Positions 5,440 through 8,264 of a DNA stretch of 8,264 nt are shown piece after piece; positions within the stretch are counted from its first letter, which is position 1, and each line of letters begins with the position of its first letter. The stretch comes from JBOHWJ01 sp050736615 (GTDB taxonomy: Bacteria; Desulfobacterota; Binatia; Binatales; Binataceae): positions 1 to 8,264 of the forward strand of contig JBOHWL010000209.1 of assembly GCA_050736615.1 (NCBI GenBank), written 5' to 3'. The position numbers were made by a program, and so were the translations under genes. Under the pieces are notes generated by a model, which made no database searches, had not been told where the DNA came from, and worked only from the letters and a program-made list of their open reading frames with translations.

Positions 5440-6795
5440 ATGAGGACTGTCGGCAAGTTAGAGATTTTGGCGTTGATAGCTTTAATACTCGCGTTCACCG
5501 CTCCGATGGCGTTCGCGCAATCCGACCTGCCGGGCATGCAACAATGGATGCGCGATTCGGCGCATGAAGGCACGATCGCGCCCGGCACAAAAATCACCAT
5601 GCGGAACTGGCGCCAGTATCAGCAATTCATGCCGTTCAGCATGATGGCGCTGTTCCAGGGCGTATACCAGTTGAAGATGCCTAATGACGTCGAGATGGAC
5701 GTCGGGCCAACCCATCATGGCATTCTCTCCAAGTCCTATCTGGCCGCTTCGGAGAAATACGGTTCGCAAACCCGGTTGGTTCATCTGGCCAACGGACACA
5801 TCGATATCCAGAATTATCGTGGTGGAATTCCGTTCCCCAATCCTGGCGCGCCTGACCTTGGCACGAAGCTTATAGCTAATAACTTCTTTGCTTACGTGCC
5901 CGCGATCTATTTCAACGGCCCGGATAATACGGGCAGCCTATGGGCTCGTGATCGCTTCGGCAATATTTCCGGCCAAACCATCGATGTGGTTTACCGGCAA
6001 AGCGGATGGAACACTGACCCCGGTATGCTCGTCAACGAAACCTATGCGCCGGGTACCTGGTACACCGAATGGAGCATGGTCGAGACCCCTGAGCAGTCGC
6101 GCTATACCGCCTTGCTCTCGTTGTTCTACAAGGACCAACAGAGCCATCCGTTCCCGGATACCTACGTCTTCGTGCCAGCGCTGCGCCGATCGTTGCGCTT
6201 GTCGGTTTCCGCGCGATGCGCGCCAATCTACGGCAGCGACTGGACCAACGACGACGCTAAAACCATTGGGTTCAACGCCGGTACCTCGCTGTTCACCGGG
6301 GACGTCCTGGGGGAGCGCAAAGTCCTCGCATTGATGGACTACAACCAGGAATATTCGCAGTTTCCGAAGAATTGGGACATGCCGCTGGGCTTCGCGAAAC
6401 CATCATGGGGACAGTGGGAATTGCGCGATGTCTATGTCGACGACGTAAGGCGAATTCCGCAGGAGCGCGCTGGCTATTGCTACGGCAGCCGCATCATGTA
6501 CATCGACAAGGAGGTCTTCTACTCCGTTTGGAACGATCTCTACGATTCGAACATGAAGCTGTGGAAGGCGCAATGGTGGGCGCCACGCATCCGCTCGGTT
6601 CCTGGCGTCGGCAAGACCATCACCAATAGTGTCGGCTGCGCTTCATATGATCTGCAAAACACGCATGCGACATTCTGGTCGAGCGCCGGTAATCCCAAGG
6701 GCGAAGATCCGTTGTTCAATGCCGCCGTGCCGGCGGCATATCACGACGGGATCAAATTTGGCAGTCCGGCCGGCCTGATGCAGATTATGCGATAG
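5440..6795 (+). CDS. Secreted DUF1329 family protein (LolA/LolB-like fold)
   Basis: This is a 451-residue DUF1329 (PF07044) protein. A clear Sec signal peptide covers residues 1-26: basic MRTVGK, hydrophobic LALIALILAF, then AFA before Gln27. No lipobox cysteine is present, so it is probably periplasmic rather than a lipoprotein. The mature part opens with EGTIAPGTKITMRNW and YQQFMPFSMMALFQG. It contains NYRGGIPFPNP (about 124-134), the most typical motif of the family, ALRRSLRLS (about 247-255), and a C-terminal SWGQWELRDVYVDDV and DKEVFYSVWNDLYD. Length is normal. The family is annotated as related to outer-membrane lipoprotein sorting proteins and is often encoded beside DUF1302 proteins and MMPL/RND exporters, suggesting a role in envelope lipid or hydrophobic-substrate trafficking; its biochemical function is not established. 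None of those usual partners lies within this window. It stands alone, with a good ribosome binding site and a hairpin terminator 10 bases after its stop. Confidence 0.93.
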   Translation: MRTVGKLEILALIALILAFTAPMAFAQSDLPGMQQWMRDSAHEGTIAPGTKITMRNWRQYQQFMPFSMMALFQGVYQLKMPNDVEMDVGPTHHGILSKSYLAASEKYGSQTRLVHLANGHIDIQNYRGGIPFPNPGAPDLGTKLIANNFFAYVPAIYFNGPDNTGSLWARDRFGNISGQTIDVVYRQSGWNTDPGMLVNETYAPGTWYTEWSMVETPEQSRYTALLSLFYKDQQSHPFPDTYVFVPALRRSLRLSVSARCAPIYGSDWTNDDAKTIGFNAGTSLFTGDVLGERKVLALMDYNQEYSQFPKNWDMPLGFAKPSWGQWELRDVYVDDVRRIPQERAGYCYGSRIMYIDKEVFYSVWNDLYDSNMKLWKAQWWAPRIRSVPGVGKTITNSVGCASYDLQNTHATFWSSAGNPKGEDPLFNAAVPAAYHDGIKFGSPAGLMQIMR

Positions 6796-6804
6796 CATGA
6801 CGCG

Positions 6805-6844
6805 GGCGGCGCGCGACCTTCGCGCCGCCAGCACTGTTTGTTCT
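6805..6844 (+). terminator. Intrinsic terminator after the DUF1329 gene
   Basis: GGCGGCGCG (6805-6813) pairs perfectly with CGCGCCGCC (6821-6829) across a seven-base loop. A T-rich but interrupted tail (TGTTTGTTCTTTT) follows after about seven bases. The location, 10 bases after the stop codon, supports a Rho-independent terminator of moderate quality. Confidence 0.65.
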
Positions 6845-7058
6845 TTTCTCAGTTCACTTGATTTCCAAGCCAACCGCATTGTGGATGCGCCACTGTTAAG
6901 CAGATCAGGTCCGCTACGAATTTTTGCGTACCTCCTGGTTCCAGAGATTGCTTGACTAATTTGCGGCGCGGGACAACTCGCGCGCAAGACCATATCGGAC
7001 TTCAACGAAGTTTGCGCCACATGAGACTCAAGGCTGTCCCTTAATTCAGGCTGGCTGG

Positions 7059-7112
7059 AGGTTTCTATCCGCGAGCACCCTGCGCGCGAGAGTGCCTGCT
7101 GCCCTGAAACCT
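7059..7112. repeat. Nested inverted repeat in the gene-poor region
   Basis: AGGTTTC (7059-7065) and GAAACCT (7106-7112) are perfect inverted repeats 40 bases apart. Inside them GCACCCT and AGAGTGC pair with one mismatch around a GC-rich centre. Together they could form a two-part stem in RNA of either strand. No T-tract or start codon context gives it a clear role. Confidence 0.25.
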
Positions 7113-7361
7113 AGCGGCAATCCGCAAAGCAGTGCCAGGATACTGACGCCGAGTTCCGCCGCCAGAGACCGCCAACTACGACCACCTGCAGTGGTCCAAG
7201 CCCCCGCGGAGTAATGGGCGCATTGCTTGCCGCCTGAATCCCGGAGTAAGTGCCAGAGTGTCGGCGAGCAGACACCCTGGGGACAAATGCAGGGAACGAA
7301 TAGTGGTAGAAAATCCTGGAATCGTGAGCATCACCAATCGTAACTCACTAAGGACCGAATA

Positions 7362-7595
7362 ATGACGCAGCTTTGCCTCGCGGATCGCTTGCGCACTCGG
7401 CCGATGATAGATCCACTTGCCAATCCCGCTCTTTTGCCTGCCCCACGCCCGCCGCAGTGCAACCAAACTAGGCAACCCAAAAGCTCCTGCGGAGTAAGGA
7501 AGTACTTTGCGCATCGGAGAGCTAGACACCAGCGTACAGTCGGCAGCAGCACGGCCAGACAGCACCAGCGCGTGGATCAGTCCCTGGAACATTAA
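7362..7595 (+). CDS. Doubtful small ORF with a good ribosome binding site
   Basis: ATG 7362 follows AAGGA (7350-7354) by seven bases, an excellent initiation context. The 77-residue product is rich in Arg, Pro, Gln and His, has no helix-forming hydrophobic pattern and matches no family I know. It lies opposite the hydrophobic minus-strand frame 7652-7176, and at most one of the two is real. I list it because of the ribosome binding site only. Confidence 0.15.
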   Translation: MTQLCLADRLRTRPMIDPLANPALLPAPRPPQCNQTRQPKSSCGVRKYFAHRRARHQRTVGSSTARQHQRVDQSLEH

Positions 7596-7711
7596 AGCCC
7601 AGATGGCCATTAGCCATCCAACGCTCTTACGCCGGTTCAAAAAGACCACCAATGCTGTCCGCCGCCGGCGATAGAGAGAGACTCTTCCTGCCTCTACGGG
7701 AGTTAGAATAG

Positions 7712-8264
7712 AGAGTCAAAAGGAAAATCCCGGTTGTGGTGCAGCAACCGGAGGTCGAGCACCGCGTTCGCATCAGCGATTTCGAAAGCTGGCTAATGGC
7801 GCCAGGCAAATCATCCAACCGAGCAGGCTCTAAAGAGCGACCCGCGAAATCTCCTCAGCGGAGAGACTCGAGCATAGACGAGAACGTGGACGCTGAACGC
7901 GCGGTCTAGTCGGACTACTCGTTGAACGTTACAGCCTTCGAGTCGCTACATGAGGAATCGCGGGCGAATTCTAGAAAGCCAAGACCGGCGATTGTTCCGC
8001 CTGCTATGGCGACGTGGCAGAATATGGCAATGTGGCTTCCGCCGACTGTCGTCGTATTCGCCGATCGCCCCGCTCTGTTGGAATTCGCGCAAGAGTGGCA
8101 TCTCGTTCCTGCGCATTCAGTTCGCCACAACTACCATCGCGAACGGTTCATCGTGAGTCGATATCTGCTCGCGCTGGTTGACGTGGGCCGGCTCGGATTT
8201 CCAATTCGGCTTGAGCATATAGGACTGATGCAATCGGGCGCGTCGCCGGATTTTCGTCTAACGC
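7712..8264 (+). pseudogene. Coding-like frame interrupted by an amber codon, running off the end
   Basis: One plus-strand frame opens after TAG 7709-7711. It reads 65 codons (RKIPVVVQQPEVEHRVRISD onward, with FESWLMAPG after it) to TAG 7907-7909, then continues in the same frame, open to the window end. The second part includes MAMWLPPTVVVFADRPALLE, FAQEWHLVPAHSVRHNYHRE and RFIVSRYLLALVDVGRLGFP. Roughly 60 % of third codon positions are G or C in both parts. VRISDFESWL resembles the last strand and helix of MerR/excisionase-like (HTH_17) domains, but the helix-turn-helix itself is missing, so this is a weak hint. Candidate starts are GTG 7736 for the first part and ATG 8006 or 8024 for the second, none with a convincing ribosome binding site. 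It may be a gene broken by a nonsense mutation, two separate small genes in the same frame, or chance. I do not recognise the protein. Confidence 0.3.
7730..7751. repeat. Seven-base inverted repeat
   Basis: CCGGTTG (7730-7736) and CAACCGG (7745-7751) form a perfect stem with an eight-base loop. It falls at the start of the coding-like frame and covers the candidate GTG start at 7736, so it could mask initiation. No other evidence supports a function. Confidence 0.3.

Larger units (their letters stand above)
6845..7711. other. Gene-poor stretch with no recognisable gene
   Basis: I see no confident gene here. Frames on both strands are short or overlap one another. The longest is a 158-codon minus frame with a TTG start (7652-7176), containing a hydrophobic segment near its N-terminus (GWLMAIWALMFQGLIHALVL). 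A second minus frame without a usual start codon (about 7328-7046) ends in a protein-like stretch, LAAELGVSILALLCGLPLG. A 77-codon plus frame (7362-7595) has a good AAGGA site but an unlikely Arg/Pro/Gln/His-rich product. The pattern fits decayed genes or plain intergenic DNA. A nested inverted repeat (7059-7112) and three copies of CGGAGTAA are noted separately. Confidence 0.5.

Noticed and set aside
5304..5600. 98-codon minus-strand frame over the DUF1329 leader and signal peptide
   Set aside because: Its hydrophobic part is the antisense of the signal peptide, and it lies over a promoter region.
6945..6975. TTGACT followed by AT-rich bases as a promoter
   Set aside because: No -10 box lies at usable spacing and no clear gene follows.
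6643..7020. 125-codon minus-strand frame overlapping the end of the DUF1329 gene
   Set aside because: About 150 bases overlap a real gene antisense and it crosses the terminator. An AGGAGGT lies inside it (6937-6931, minus strand), but no proper start follows.
8117..8218. 33-codon minus-strand frame with good third-position GC
   Set aside because: It has no ribosome binding site, is closed by a TAG upstream (8260-8258), and competes with a longer plus-strand frame; kept only as an alternative in the finding on 7712-8264.
1..8264. tRNA, rRNA, CRISPR array, insertion sequence or integration site
   Set aside because: I looked for T-loop motifs, regularly spaced repeats, terminal inverted repeats and transposase or integrase motifs and found none that hold up.

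Overview
The window reads as chromosomal DNA from a GC-rich (I estimate high 50s to about 60 % GC), free-living, Gram-negative-type bacterium. A signal-peptide-bearing DUF1329 protein implies a periplasm and outer membrane. DUF1329 genes are numerous in uncultured soil lineages such as Candidatus Binatota (Desulfobacterota_B) and in some Proteobacteria, so a lineage of that kind is my best guess. That is an inference from gene content, not a measurement.

Left and centre (1-5052) are all on the minus strand. In the direction of transcription they run: a small GNAT acetyltransferase gene with two frame breaks (5052-4615); a 715-residue monovalent cation:proton antiporter of the CPA2 type fused to two universal-stress-protein domains (4517-2370); an NmrA-like NAD(P)-binding SDR protein (2301-1375); an M20-family amidohydrolase (1331-168); and, starting as the amidohydrolase ends, an unrecognised reading frame that leaves the window at its left edge. 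The gaps of 68 and 43 bases suit a loose operon. The SDR gene has its own extended -10 promoter placed so that its mRNA would be nearly leaderless. The amidohydrolase ribosome binding site lies inside a strong hairpin. No shared pathway is evident; antiporter, SDR and amidohydrolase look like independent housekeeping or stress functions.

A 387-base divergent intergenic region (5053-5439) follows. It holds a perfect-length tandem repeat of a 19-base unit with a TTCCGGAA core, small palindromes, a TTGACA hexamer, and a consensus Shine-Dalgarno sequence with no normal start codon after it. It leads into a plus-strand gene for a secreted DUF1329 protein (5440-6795), closed by a GC-rich hairpin terminator.

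The right end (about 6830-8264) is gene-poor. Frames on both strands are short, overlap one another and match nothing I recognise. The best coding-like signal is one plus-strand frame from 7712 to the window end, interrupted by a single amber codon at 7907-7909, which may be a decayed or unfinished gene. I found no tRNA, rRNA, CRISPR array, insertion sequence or recognisable phage gene. I see no convincing new biological system; the best leads are the regulatory structures and the two damaged or odd reading frames.
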